Shown: in pieces, positions 34,926 through 46,024 of the stretch
Numbering within the stretch: position 1 is the first letter of the stretch
How the letters are laid out: each line of letters opens with the position of its first letter
Assembly (NCBI RefSeq): GCF_003672135.1
Contig: NC_039517.1
Span: 11,246,601 to 11,310,600, forward strand
DNA: 64,000 bases
Source of the DNA: Ooceraea biroi
Taxonomy: Eukaryota > Arthropoda > Insecta > Hymenoptera > Formicidae
Direction: 5' to 3'
The notes under the pieces: model-generated
Database searches by the model: none
Told to the model about the DNA's origin: nothing
The model's input: only the letters and a program-made list of their open reading frames with translations
Position numbers and translations under genes: made by a program

Positions 34926-36584
34926 CACGTGTATGTACTTGCACGTCTATTCTTTGGTTATTATAAAATTAGTAATAAAGCAACTATTGGTGTGCCGGGT
35001 TTAATATTATAATTAAACCGTATAAAATTATTATTCCAATACAATGTTAGTCTTAATTAATTCATAAAATCTTAAATAACCAATAATTGTTTTATGGGTT
35101 ATACGCACATATATAAGTGTGTTCGTATATGGTATGGTTAATATACTTAATTATCAACGGATTAAATCCGTAATAATTATATACCTAAATTAATGTTCAG
35201 TAACATAAAATATTCCTTTAAATAAATTCAATAATCCTTACTATGTATGTAATACCATGTGTAATATACTTTTATTCATAATTAATTAACGATTTATTCT
35301 TTTCTTAATATTTTTGGGTTAAACAACTTATTTCCTTTTATATTAAATTGTTCACTAATTGATTTTGACTTTAATTGTTTTTAACTTTGTAACTTCGAAA
35401 CTATTAATATTTCATTAAAACTTTCTACACTATAAATATTGAAAAATAACGCTGATTTGTTTAACGAATAGTGACTTTGCAATTTTTGCGGTTTCTCAAT
35501 GATCTCGTGGTGCGATAAGAAAAATTTCATCAAAGGTACCATCAGCCTAGCTAAAAATGATGATTCCCGAAAGTTATTGGTCACTTCCGTAAAAATGATT
35601 ATTTTCAAAATCTGAGGTCCCTATTAATTTCCTCTTATGACCTAGATGCTTCAATATAATTATAACAAATTATTTCCTTACGGTTCAAATTTTAGACCCA
35701 AAAAAATTGGTGAAATTTTATTGCAATTTCGTAACTTTAAATATGTACTTCTTTTTGACTAAGAATGTAGATAAATATTCTATATTCTTTTACTTATAAA
35801 ATGTTTCTCCTTTTAGGTTATAAAAATAATCTTTATTTTCCTGTACGATAAATTACTTCAAATGTGGTAATACAATTTACTATACTCACAAAAGCTATTT
35901 CATTGTATAATAAAATCAATTCCAAAATTTACTCCTTCAATTGTTATTAATGACAACTTATAACCTTATACAACAATCAACACCAAGTGCCTCCATAAAT
36001 TATAATAACTGTCAAAGCTACACTGTCACTTAATAAAACTCAATTCCGCCGGCATTATTTTTACTCTTGTCTTGAATAACAAATTGATTTTTCCCGTTTT
36101 TATATAATAACCGACCCTTTTGGTTTTAACGAAAATTACCTACTTGCAAAGGACTTTACTATAGTATAATAAAATCCATTTGTTTCTTTGTTATAAAAAA
36201 TAATTAAATATTTTATCCTATCAATAACCCAAAATGTATTAAGCCAAATTGTAATACTTATCAATGGCTATATAACCATATAATAAGATATATTTTCAAA
36301 TCAATTCTTTCAATTATTACAACTAACATTAATACTTTTTATATAATAAACAATATTAAGTATCTCAATGGTTTTGCTATACCTACAAAAACCTTCATGG
36401 TATTACAATTCAAACGATCTTAAATATTACCAACCTCGTAATATTATATTATAAATCTATCAAATTATTAATGATAAATGTTTCAAAACTATTTTATTTC
36501 ACTGCTAGAACATATAAAACTGTTTTTATATATTTTACTGATTTTATGTATGTTTTTGTGTTTTTATGTTTTAGATAATATATA
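34926..36584. other. AT-rich filler
   Basis: Very AT-rich DNA in which I see no gene, terminal repeat or array. Confidence 0.5.
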
Positions 36585-36586
36585 TA

Positions 36587-38594
36587 CAGGGTGGTCCACT
36601 TAAATCGATCATCTTAGATATTTCACTTGTTGTTGATGATACAAAAAAATGTCTAAGGGAAAAGTTGCACCGTTCGAAGGGGCTATCATGATGACAGAAC
36701 AAAAATTGTTTTAAGGCTATTTTTTCGGAGATTCAAAGGTCAAGATAATTTTTTTAAATGGAACTACATATTTTTGTTTGCGCAATTTTATAGCCAACAT
36801 CGAGAGGAGTTCAGCGACCTATGACAACATGACCTTTAAATGATCTTGAACGTGGGAAACAGAAAAATCAAACTTTATGCTCTTCAACACAAAAATTTAT
36901 TTAAGGAGGTGTTAGAAATGATGTCCTCCGATTTCAATACATTTTCTAAGGCTCCATGGACGTTCTACTTATCGAAGCCACCTTAGATTTTCGACGGTCC
37001 AATAGTTCATATTTCTTTTATTTACTTGTCCATGGTTAGTGAACATTGATTCATCGGTAAACACTCTCATGTTCTGGAATTCAATGGAATGTAAGATTGA
37101 AATAATTCCATACATGTATCGTGTGCGTGTGTGTATGTGTATGTAAATATTTATGATCGTGAAATGCTTTCGCAGTTCAGTTCATTTCCTGAGCTTCTCG
37201 ATATCAGAGTTTAAATATGACTGATTATACGAAAGAGGAAAAAATAGAAATGCTTCTTATTTACGGTGAAAGCGGAAGAAGCTCTACAGAGGCGCAGAGA
37301 ATGTACGGCCAAAGATACCCTGAAAAGCGTTTACCGTCTCGCGCTGCTTTTGACCGTCTTATTAAAACATTTCGTGAAACTGGAAGTGTTTGTTCACGTA
37401 AGAAAATTCGACCTCGTTTGCAAACTAATGAACCAGCAGAAGTTACTGTTTTGGCTGCAGTGGCAAATAATCCACATATCAGTTCTCAACAAATACAAAG
37501 AAATACTGGTATTTCCAAGACAAGTGTTTTACGCATTCCTAAATGCCACTCATTTCATCCATATCACATTGCATTGCATCAAGAACTTCATGGAAATGAT
37601 TTTATCAATCGAATAGAATTTTGTCAATGGGCGCTACAACAGTTGGAGGTCAATGAATTCTTTTTCAACAGAATATTGTTTACTGATGAATCAACTTTCA
37701 CTAACCATGGACAAGTAAATAGAAGAAATATGCACTATTGGTCCGTTGAAAATCCAAGGTGGCTTCGACAAGTAGAACGTCAACGTCCATGGAGTTTTAA
37801 TGTATGGTATGGTGTTTTACACAATCGAATCATTGGCCCTTTCTTTATTGATGGTACATTAAATGGTTAAAAATATGCTGATTTTTTGTCCCAACAATTA
37901 CCAAACTTATTGGAAGAGGTGCCGTTAGAAACTCGTTTACAAATGTGGTATCAGCCTGATGGTTGTCCGGCTCATAACGCACGTGTTGCACGTACAGTTT
38001 TACACGAAATGTTTCCGGAACGCTGGATAGGAAGAGGAGGACATATCAGTTGGCCAGCACGTTCTCCTGATTTGAATCCTTTAGACTTTTTTTGTGGGGA
38101 ATGTTAAAGAACACTGTTTACAATGATGTACCAACTACACAAGAGAACATGAGAGAGCGCATTTTGAATGCATGTGCTAATATAAATTCAGAAATGATAG
38201 AAAGGGTAAGAGTATCATTTGTGCATCGTATTAGGAAATGTATTGAAGTCGAGGGACATCATTTCGAACACCTCCTTAAATAAATTTTTGTGTTGAAGAG
38301 CATAAAGTTTGATTTTTCTGTTTCCCGCGTTCAAGATCATTTAAAGGTCATGTTATCATAGGTTGCTGAACTCCTCTCGATGTTGGCTATAAAATTGCGC
38401 AAACAAAAATATGTAGTTCCATTAAAAAAAATTATCTTGACCTTTGAATCTCCGAAAAAAATAGCCTTGAAAAACTTTTTGTTCTGTCATCATGATAGCC
38501 CCTTCGAACGGTGCAACTTTTTCCTTAAACATTTTTTCGTATCATCAAAAACAAGTGAAATATCTAAGATGATCGATTTAAGTGGACCACCCTG
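36587..38594 (+). mobile_element. Second fold-back Tc1/mariner element
   Basis: The ends CAGGGTGGTCCACTTAAAT and its reverse complement are flanked by TA. About 360 bp at each end are mirror images (36587-36950 and 38240-38594). Inside the left arm, about 36905-37090 read backwards give two pieces of the same transposase joined together: SMFTNHGQVNKRNMNYWTVE with WLR.VERPWS, then RKCIEIGGHHF.HLLK. The left side is thus an inverted, internally deleted copy of the element itself. Confidence 0.9.
37217..38283 (+). pseudogene. Mariner-like transposase, nearly intact
   Basis: From the ATG the protein begins MTDYTKEEKIEMLLIYGES, a DUF4817-type HTH, followed by a second HTH (ISSQQIQRNTGISKTSVLR). 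The catalytic residues are in ILFTDEST, YQPDGCPAHN and ARSPDLNPLDFF; the last two Asp (to PLDF) are 41 residues apart, as in the 3.2-6.8 kb element. The end is EGHHFEHLLK. Only two lesions are seen: a TAA at 37868-37870 and a one-base shift near 38090. Confidence 0.9.
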
Positions 38595-38596
38595 TA

Positions 38597-39362
38597 TATA
38601 TATGTGACTAAATTAATTAAATAAATCTATCATGAAGCATAATAACTAAGTTATACATATATATATTGTTTTTGTGGTTTTAATATTTTCTTTTCCCTTT
38701 ATATATGTTAATATTATTAACATTACTTTATATATTTTTATATTAAAACTATTATCAAGCTAAAGCCTTTAACATAACAAATGTGTCGGTTAGGTTGCTA
38801 AGTAAATAATATTCTTGGTTAGATTAATAACAGACTACTGTACGCAAGCCTGTAGTTAATAATAAGTAGTGAAGCAAAAATGGTAATTATCGATGGCGCT
38901 CAAAAATAACTATCAGCGGTTATACATTAATAATTAATATTGCAAATTAAAGAAAAAAAATAAAAATGGGTGTGAGGTGGACGTCAGGACGTCACAATAG
39001 ATTTCTTGCAGTTGGAGACCTGCAGTGTGTAAGAGCATCGCTCTCTTTTTCCCAGGGTCAGTCACGCCCAATGCTTGAAGGAAAACCTCGAATGCTTCGT
39101 CCATTTTTCCCATCTCACTTCTACCGAGCTAGGTTCCCCTCCGCAGTCGAAATTTTCTAGGGTAGGTATGGATGACATATTCATATTCCTTTCTGCCCTG
39201 AAAAGCAACTGTGTATGGGTAAGTCTGCTACGATTCGCATAACCGTGATTATGTCTGAAATGGTCCTTTAGCGATATAAAGATAAATAATCATCTAGCTC
39301 ATATATTATTTCCTCGATACTTAGCGTATCTAGTAACACGTGTAATCTTTATCTATTCGGTC
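38597..39362. other. Spacer in the LTR element
   Basis: AT-rich up to about 38965, then mixed sequence. No domain found. Confidence 0.4.
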
Positions 39363-39566
39363 TCTCATAGTCTGGTAGTATGCCGGACCCAATACTTATA
39401 TTTCACATGGTCTGATAGCTCGACTGACCCTTATTTTATATTGCATATGGTCTGGTAGCTCGCCTGACCCTTATTTATATCTCACATGGTCTGGTAGTTT
39501 GCCTGACCCTTGAGTACATTTCACATGGTCTGGTAGCTTGCCTGACCCTTAATTATATTTCGTAGC
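39363..39566 (+). repeat. Tandem repeat, five units of about 40 bp
   Basis: The core TCTGGTAGCTTGCCTGACCC recurs at 39371, 39411, 39451, 39490 and 39529, and a decayed sixth unit follows. It lies in the leader of the minus-strand LTR element, between primer site and gag. Confidence 0.85.
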
Positions 39567-39742
39567 CGATAATTTGTTTGACCCCGTGTCGCATATTTTC
39601 AGATGAAACAGGATTTAGCTTACGTGCGGATTTCTGGAAATAAATACCCGCGAACCTCATTGTTCGAGGTTAGGTCAGATTCCTGTTCTAATTTAAGTTT
39701 TCCTGTCCTTTACCGACGTCAAATCCCATCCTCGTCGCCACT

Positions 39743-39932
39743 TGTAGGATCGCTCATGGGGTTCACTTAGATATTCACACGTATTTTTGTTGTCTTACTT
39801 CACTCTTTATTCTTCTCTACTTTACACTGCGGCCTTCGCCGTGTCGGTTCTTATAATAATAATCTCTTCTGCTCGCGCCATCTACATACTCCCGCTTTCG
39901 CCGGCGTGAGCTCCTTCGAGCTATACTCTACA
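39743..39932 (-). repeat. LTR, right copy (5' LTR)
   Basis: 190 bp, near-identical to 29385-29574. On the minus strand it ends GAGCGATCCTACA and is followed by AGTGGCGACGAGGATGGG, which contains the likely primer site. Confidence 0.9.
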
Positions 39933-39937
39933 GTAGC

Positions 39938-40570
39938 CATTCTGTTGTTAGTAAACATCGAATACATAATACTCATGATTTTGACTGGGCTGACCCTATA
40001 ATTTTACATAAGGAAAATAATAAAAGAAAGAGAGAGATAGCCGAGATGTTTTTTATTAAGAAAAGTTGCAATTCCATTAACTTGCAGAAAGACACAAATA
40101 ATTTACCATCTGGTTACGACAAGATCGCGAGGATTACATGAAAACGATGTTTTTGTTTTGTCATCAGTTACTCGTTGGCGGCTCTGCAGTACTGGTGTGT
40201 TCTCCAGTAGACCAATCGTATCATACTATCACGACTATCTTGACGTTTTTAAAGAAAATTTTTATTGTAATTTGTTTCCTTTGCGACAGATGTAAGTTGA
40301 CTAACTGTACATGTGTTTGAGGTTTCTGTCTTTGTTTTTGACATGAGTTTGATAAGTGTTTCTGTTTTCCATTTTTAACATGCTTTTGAAAAGAAAAAAC
40401 TTTTTAGTCTGTAGGTATGACGAATTGCTGCCACTTCTGTTATATGTGCCGAATTTTTTCGTAAGAAATTAACGTACTTGATAAGGACTGAAAAATACAT
40501 GGTCGAAACGTTGTACATCAGATTTAATAAAGTTTGCCAGCTTGGTCGAAGAATTTATGACGTTTGTTTA
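39938..40570 (+). pseudogene. Penelope-like element A, end of GIY-YIG and 3' UTR
   Basis: Directly after the GTAGC duplication the endonuclease resumes: SHSVVSKHRIHNTHDFDW, KREIAEMFFIKKSCNSINLQ and the end near NNLPSGYDK. The 3' UTR has GGTCGAAACGTTGTACATC and TTGGTCGAAGAATTTATGA, the same kind of ending as the other two Penelope copies. Confidence 0.85.
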
Positions 40571-40589
40571 TTCTAATACTAGCGAGAAG

Positions 40590-41112
40590 AGGAGTTATAT
40601 ATATAGAAAATTTAAATATTACAGAAGTAGTCGAGGAGGCTCTGAAAGATGCTATTGAAAGAACTGAAAAATTAGGTATGAAAACTACAAATGATACAGA
40701 TTGGAAATTTGTTAATATCTCTTTGCAAACTTGAAACAATGATTATAAATTCGATGATGCAGAACATGAAATCGATAATGATTGCATTATAAACGCTAGA
40801 AACACAAATGTCGAGGATGTTAACATTTGTGCTTCTAGTTCAATTTTACTTGATAATTCTAACGATTTCAAATTATAGAGCCTAGAATTGAAAGATCTTT
40901 CAAAACAAATATCCCAGAAATCAATAACAGAAAGCTCGCCTTTCTTAAAAATTAAAGTAGATAACAGAATTATGATTGTGAAAAAATCTTCTTATTGTTG
41001 GCTTCTTGATGAATGTAAAGATAAAATAAGTACGGATAGATTACGAAGATTTTTACAGGTAACAAATAAAACAAATAAAAGAACGAAAAACTATACAAAA
41101 ATGCAGCTTTAA
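40590..41112 (+). pseudogene. Unknown protein remnant, fragment 3
   Basis: After the Penelope 3' end, frames read NITEVVEEALKDAIERTEKL and, further on, SPFLKIKVDNRIMIVKKSSY with CWLLDECKDKISTDRLRRF. The second block looks conserved, but I cannot name it. By position it could be the end of the protein whose earlier parts are at 20250-20686 and 27870-28780. Confidence 0.4.
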
Positions 41113-41371
41113 AAAAACAAAAAGATCTTCAAGTTTCAAGTTCGTCTGAAGAAGATCAAATATGTAATGAATCAAAAGAAGAATATGTTTCCTTGAAAAT
41201 GATTATAAAATTTATAATACGAACGTACCTGAAATAGTATTAGAAAAATATTATTCAAAATAATACTCCTTCTTGTCACCAGTGAATCAATACATATTGA
41301 AATTTATTAAATTCGACCACAAACTAGCTATACAATGATAGCAAATCACGCTACGTTTCGACCGAGTGACG

Positions 41372-41450
41372 CCCAGTTGCCCACAGAATAAATCGGACAC
41401 AGCAGGTTTAGTGAATCGGACATGGATCCAATCGGACACAGTGATAATTG
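41372..41450 (+). repeat. Short CGGACACA array
   Basis: Four ATCGGACACA-like units follow AGTTGCCCACAGAATAAATC and a GTTTCGACC motif. The same start and order occur at 62233 onward and, inverted, at 51410 downward. Confidence 0.6.
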
Positions 41451-41787
41451 AAGATCAAACGAATATATCTGTAAGTGAAGTTCGATCGAGATTATATGAA
41501 GAGCCTCGTTCGAAAAGATTACAACACGTAGTACCTCTTCGAGGTGCTAGAAGCCACATCATTCAGATTTGAAACTCCCGCTCTGGGAGCCGTTCCCACC
41601 TTACTTTATTACTTTTAGAGAAAGCGAAAGAACCAGAAAGAAAAGATCACCTGTCGAGGGGCGGGAAAACATGTTGAAAGAATTTGAAACATGTGTTGAT
41701 CTGGACGGGTTGTAATCTTTTCGAACGAGGCTCTTCATATAATCTCGATCGAACTTCACTTACAGGTAAGTTCGTTTGATCTTCAAT
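41449..41787. mobile_element. Short palindromic derivative of the DIRS element
   Basis: Arms of about 75 bp (ATTGAAGATCAAACGAA, AGTTCGATCGAGATTATATG, CTCGTTCGAAAAGATTACAA) are inverted around a core that matches the 5' end of the DIRS element (TACCTCTTCGAGGTGCTAGA, CTCCCGCTCTGGGAGCCGTT). It lies directly against the left end of the DIRS copy. Confidence 0.6.
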
Positions 41788-42605
41788 TATATTTCAGGCC
41801 TCGTTCTCAAGATTACAACACGTAGTTATTTAGAGCTCAGATAATTTTTTATTCTTTCTGGTTAATTACATGCGTACATCTTCTCGCACAATTAGAATGA
41901 AAAATGTGTTAAGGTATTTATTCACGTTGGTGACATAAAAAAACACAGTTCAAATCTGAGAATAATCTGACAAAAAAAATAAAAAATACGAGACAACAAT
42001 AGTATAAACGACGCACGTCATTTAACCACAGCTCTTGCAAAAGAACAATTCTCTGATATTGGACGATTATAAAATTTTGCGAACACTGTAGATCCCTCTG
42101 TCCAGCCCGCAGCCTTCCTAATGGTATCAAGATCAAGTCCACTCGCAAAGGCTGCGGAGGACGATGCATATCTCGTCGAATGAGACGAAAAAACATTAAT
42201 GTCAATGCCACATTTTTGTAAAACCGTCTTGATCCATCTACTAATCGTCTGAACCGTAACTGCTTTATGCGGCTTATTTATCGCAATAAACAAAGAGTTT
42301 TGATTTTCTCTTAACTTAGCCGTAACTCTCAAATATTGGATCACAGTGGTCGCAATACAAAGCTATGGCTTTTTCCTAAAAAATGGCAAACACAAAAGCG
42401 GTCTAGCTTTTCCTGGACTATATGTTTTTGTACGTTTTATAATTCTTATTTCTAAACCTTCTTTAGTTTCTTTAATATTATTTCCTCAATTGCCGCCAAA
42501 GTCTGTGCTCGACTGGCAGTACCTAACGCTACAAGATAATGGTTTTTTCCGTTAACTCTTGTAAAGTAAGTTTACTTAAAGGCCACCACGTCTTAATCTT
42601 ATCTA

Positions 42606-43869
42606 TTAGGGGTGTGATTTAATTTTGAGGTTTATTTGCTCAAAAACGCATGTATTTAAATATGATAATGAATAAATACCTTAATCAAAATATTTTCCTT
42701 CGTTTTCTATAACTTTTTCCCATCTTTCTGGCAAGAGATGGATTCCACCACGATAAAATCACTCTTCTTTTCAGTTGATCCATTCGTCGACGAATTTTCA
42801 CACTTCTTCGAAATTATGAAAGTGTGTATCCTCTAAAGCGTGTTGCATCGACCGGAACAAATAATAATCGCATGGAGCAATGTCCGGAGAATACACGGGG
42901 TGCGGTAAGACTTCCCATTCAAGCTCTAATAGTGTTTGTTTCACTGATAACGCAACGTGAGATCGAGCGTTGTCATGAAGAAGAATCACTTTCCGTCGTT
43001 TACTCGCAATTGGTGGTCGTTTTTGGTCCAATGCTTGCTTCAACTTGTACAATTGGTGTCGATAACGATCAGTCGTGACAGTCTCATGCGGATTTAACAG
43101 CCTATACCTTCTTCATCCCACCAAATACAGAGCATTACTTTTGAACCGTGAATATTGCTTCTCGGAGTGGATGTTGATGGTTCTCCTGGATCCACCCATG
43201 ATTTTCTGCGTTTCGGATTATAAAAATAAATCCACTTTTCATCCCCAGTAACAATCCGAGACAAAAGACTCTTCTTTTTTTGCCTGGCGATCAACGAAAT
43301 GCAAATGTTCAACCGGTTCCAATGGCACTTTCCGATAATTGATGTCGAACCCATTTCCCTTCTTTCTGAATTTTTCCCATTTCATGTAAATGTTTGGTAA
43401 CTGTTGTACGATCAACATTTAATGCTCTGGCAAGTTCTGAAGTGGATTGTGTTGGATTTTCGTCCAATAATGCTTGCAAATCTGCATTTTCAAGCTTTCT
43501 TGGTTGTCCCGAGCGTTCTTTGTCCTTCACATCAGTATCACCACTTTTAAAGTGTCTAAACCAGTATTCACACGTCTTAATTTATGGGGCAGAATCACCA
43601 TAAGTTTCCACAAGAATTCTATAACCCTCAGCCGCAGTTTTCTTTTGATTAAAAAACAAAAGCAACGCATGTCGAAAATGCTCTTTCGGAAGTTCCATTT
43701 TTACGATGATATAAACACGACTGTTATTGCATCTATTGCTATAATGCTACTAAATGTCATGGATAATGTCAACACTGTAAGAAACAACAGTTATCGGAAA
43801 CAGCTATTGGAACAAACTGACACTACAGCCATCTGTTGCAAAACCCTCAAAACTAAATCACACTCCTAA
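42606..43869 (-). mobile_element. Mariner element, 1.26 kb
   Basis: Ends TTAGGGGTGTGATTTAATTT and TTAGGAGTGTGATTTAGTTT (minus strand) form inverted repeats; TA flanks both sides (42604-42605, 43870-43871). The size is that of a complete mariner. Confidence 0.9.
42681..43698 (-). pseudogene. Mariner transposase (DD34D)
   Basis: The protein starts MELPKEHFRHALL, has an N-terminal HTH and a second one (STSELARALNVDRTTVTKHL), the linker-core motif TGDEKWIYFYNPKRR, then LLHDNARSHVALSV and YSPDIAPCDYYLF. I count 34 residues between the last two catalytic Asp, the classical mariner spacing, unlike the other two mariner-like elements here. Several stops and frameshifts make it inactive. Confidence 0.9.
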
Positions 43870-44530
43870 TAATACTATATTTGTATCCCGTGTAGATGCA
43901 TAACGTGAATTTATGGGGCGTAAATTTGCTACACCTTTTAAGAAACGACTAATAATGGGATCCTCTCCAATCTTGTTAAGTGACAGTAACGAAACTGCAC
44001 ACCGGTGTGTGTTAAGGATCCATAAGACGTGCCCTGTCTGAATAGGTCTGTTAAGAATTCTAACAAATCACTAGTCGTGATTACAAACGGATCTTGCGTT
44101 TTCTCCATGCAGAAATTCCACCATCGTCTTAACGCGGAATTATACTGCTTAAGTGTATTGTCTGACAATGAGGCGATCAATATTTCTATGCAGTCTGTTG
44201 ACAAATTTCTTCGTAAATAAGCTTCCCGGAGACAATGTCTGATAGTAGTGTAAGGTGCTGCGCCATTGGATGTATCATCGACTTGCAAGGTGATAAGAGC
44301 AATCTTCGAGATGGTCTAAATATGAGAGGATCATCTACTAAAAGTTTACTAAATAATGGGTACCAAGTTTGGCCTCGCCATTCTGGAACTATAAGGATTC
44401 CTGTTGCTTTATCCTGCACTACTTTATTTAACGTTCGCAAAATCATGGAAAAAGGGGGAAAGGCATAAAAGAAAAATTTTAACCAAGAGATTGAAAAGGC
44501 GTCAATTGCCCAAGCGTCTGGTTCGATAAC

Positions 44531-46024
44531 TCAAGAATAAAACCGTTGACATTTAACGTTAAAGCCTGTAGCGAATAAGTCTATCTCCGGAAAACCAAAA
44601 GTATTTATAATCTCATTGAATGCATAGTCAGCTAATTCCCATTCAGTACCGAGGTTTTTTAGACGAGATAATCTATCCGCTATGGAATTTTGGTTTGACG
44701 ATATATGTTCCGCGTGAAGCCAAACATTATTCTTCTCAGCCCAACGCCATATTCGTGTCGCTATTAAATTGAACTTTTGATATTTAATGCCTCTCATTCT
44801 ATTAATATAGGAAATAGCCGTCGTATTATCGACTCTCAACAAAACATGACAATTTCTAAGTTCCGCCTCAAAGGACAACAATGCCAACCAGACCGCCTTG
44901 AGCTCTAGCAAATTTATATGCTCTTGTTTTTCTTTTCCTGACCAAAAACCATGGATTTTCTTGTTCTCTAATACTGCTCCCCAACCGGACGTTGACGCAT
45001 CCGTAAAAACTACTGTATCTGCGGCGTCTTTTCTGAAGTTAGAAAAGGCGTTGGGAAGATTCCTTTCCCACCAATCGAATTGAGACCTTGTTCCGACTGA
45101 CAATGATATTTTGTCTTCATAATTTCTGCCATTGAGAATTAGGGCTAGCTCTTTTTCTCTTTCAAGCGTCTTGATATGAGCCCAACCATACTGTACTCCG
45201 GGGCACGCGGCCACTAGAGTGCCGATTAACTGTGCAAAGTCTCTTATGGTAACCTTTGATTTATTAACCGTTTTCCTTAGCATATTGAGGATGTTTAATT
45301 TCTTTTCCTTGGGGAGCGATAGTATATGTTTACGTGAATCAATTTCAAAACCTAAAAACCGACATTGCCTTGACAGAGACAAAACACATTTTGATTCATT
45401 TAAAATAAAACCTAAAGACTCTAACCAGGTTTTGGTTACCTGAACATTCTTGTAACATTCGTCATGATTCTTTCCTATTAATAAGATATCATCGAGGTAA
45501 TCCACGGATATAAAACCCTGCTCTCTTAAAGATGCCATGACAGGTCGCATGATCTTCGTAAACACATAAGGACTAGTGCATAATCTGAAAGGGAGTACCG
45601 TAAACTCAAATATAACTTTTTGGAATTGAAACCTTAAATATTTTCTACAAGACTTGTGTACAGGTATAAGAAAATACGCATCTTGTAAATCTAGTGATGC
45701 CATAAAATAATCCTGCAGAACTAGCTTCAAAGCTGTTCGTAAATCTTGCATTTTTAAATGATCTGTCTGTATAAACTTATTCAAGCCTTTTAAATTTAAA
45801 ATAAAACGGTAATCCCCTTTCGGTTTTAGAACTAAAAAATAAGGTGATAGATATTGACCTGTTTCCGCTTTACATCGTACAATGGCTCCCTTACTCAATA
45901 AGGTATCTATTGCTTGAGTAAATAGACTTAACTCGTTAGTAGATCGAAATGGTTCTCGATATGCGAAAACCTGAGAAACTAGTTTAGTAAAACGGATTTT
46001 GTAACCTCTGATACATTGTAACAC
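44531..46024 (-). CDS. DIRS reverse transcriptase and RNase H
   Basis: A 497-codon open frame carries RT blocks SPYFLVLKPKGDYRFILNLK, YFMASLDLQDAYFLIPVHKS, LPFRLCTSPYVFTKIMRPVM and the catalytic VDYLDDILLIG. RNase H follows with TVVFTDASTSGWGAVLENK, INLLELKAVWLALLSF and LLRVDNTTAISYINRMRG, ending in IADRLSRLKNLG and EIDLFATGFN. These blocks match DIRS-type RT-RNase H. All key acidic residues are present. The sequence continues past 44531 in another frame (WRGQTWYPLFSKLL at about 44350) before the recombinase. It is the best preserved gene in the window besides the Penelope copy. Confidence 0.9.
   Translation of the reverse strand: MLQCIRGYKIRFTKLVSQVFAYREPFRSTNELSLFTQAIDTLLSKGAIVRCKAETGQYLSPYFLVLKPKGDYRFILNLKGLNKFIQTDHLKMQDLRTALKLVLQDYFMASLDLQDAYFLIPVHKSCRKYLRFQFQKVIFEFTVLPFRLCTSPYVFTKIMRPVMASLREQGFISVDYLDDILLIGKNHDECYKNVQVTKTWLESLGFILNESKCVLSLSRQCRFLGFEIDSRKHILSLPKEKKLNILNMLRKTVNKSKVTIRDFAQLIGTLVAACPGVQYGWAHIKTLEREKELALILNGRNYEDKISLSVGTRSQFDWWERNLPNAFSNFRKDAADTVVFTDASTSGWGAVLENKKIHGFWSGKEKQEHINLLELKAVWLALLSFEAELRNCHVLLRVDNTTAISYINRMRGIKYQKFNLIATRIWRWAEKNNVWLHAEHISSNQNSIADRLSRLKNLGTEWELADYAFNEIINTFGFPEIDLFATGFNVKCQRFYS

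Larger units (their letters stand above)
29385..39932 (-). mobile_element. 10.5-kb LTR retrotransposon (Gypsy) inserted in Penelope A
   Basis: Two 190-bp LTRs with TG..CA ends enclose minus-strand gag, protease and RT. GTAGC (29380-29384 and 39933-39937) is a 5-bp target duplication. On the coding strand the 5' LTR is the right one; just inside it lies TGGCGACGAGG, a candidate primer site similar to those of tRNA-Arg-primed elements, and the left LTR is preceded by the purine tract AAAGAAGGGA. RNase H and integrase are missing, replaced by a mariner fragment. Further insertions and about 7 kb of non-coding DNA fill the rest. Confidence 0.9.
42018..44288 (-). pseudogene. Tyrosine recombinase, split by a mariner
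   Basis: The N-terminal part (about 43938-44288) has LSDNTLKQYNSALRRWWNFC, the SAM-like core-binding domain. The catalytic part (42018-42600) has TASRAQTLAAI with the box I Arg, SSHSTRYASSSAAF with the HxxR pair and FAKFYNRPIS with the nucleophilic Tyr. A 1.26-kb mariner lies between them, and the second part changes frame. In this family the enzyme inserts a circular DNA copy. Confidence 0.85.
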
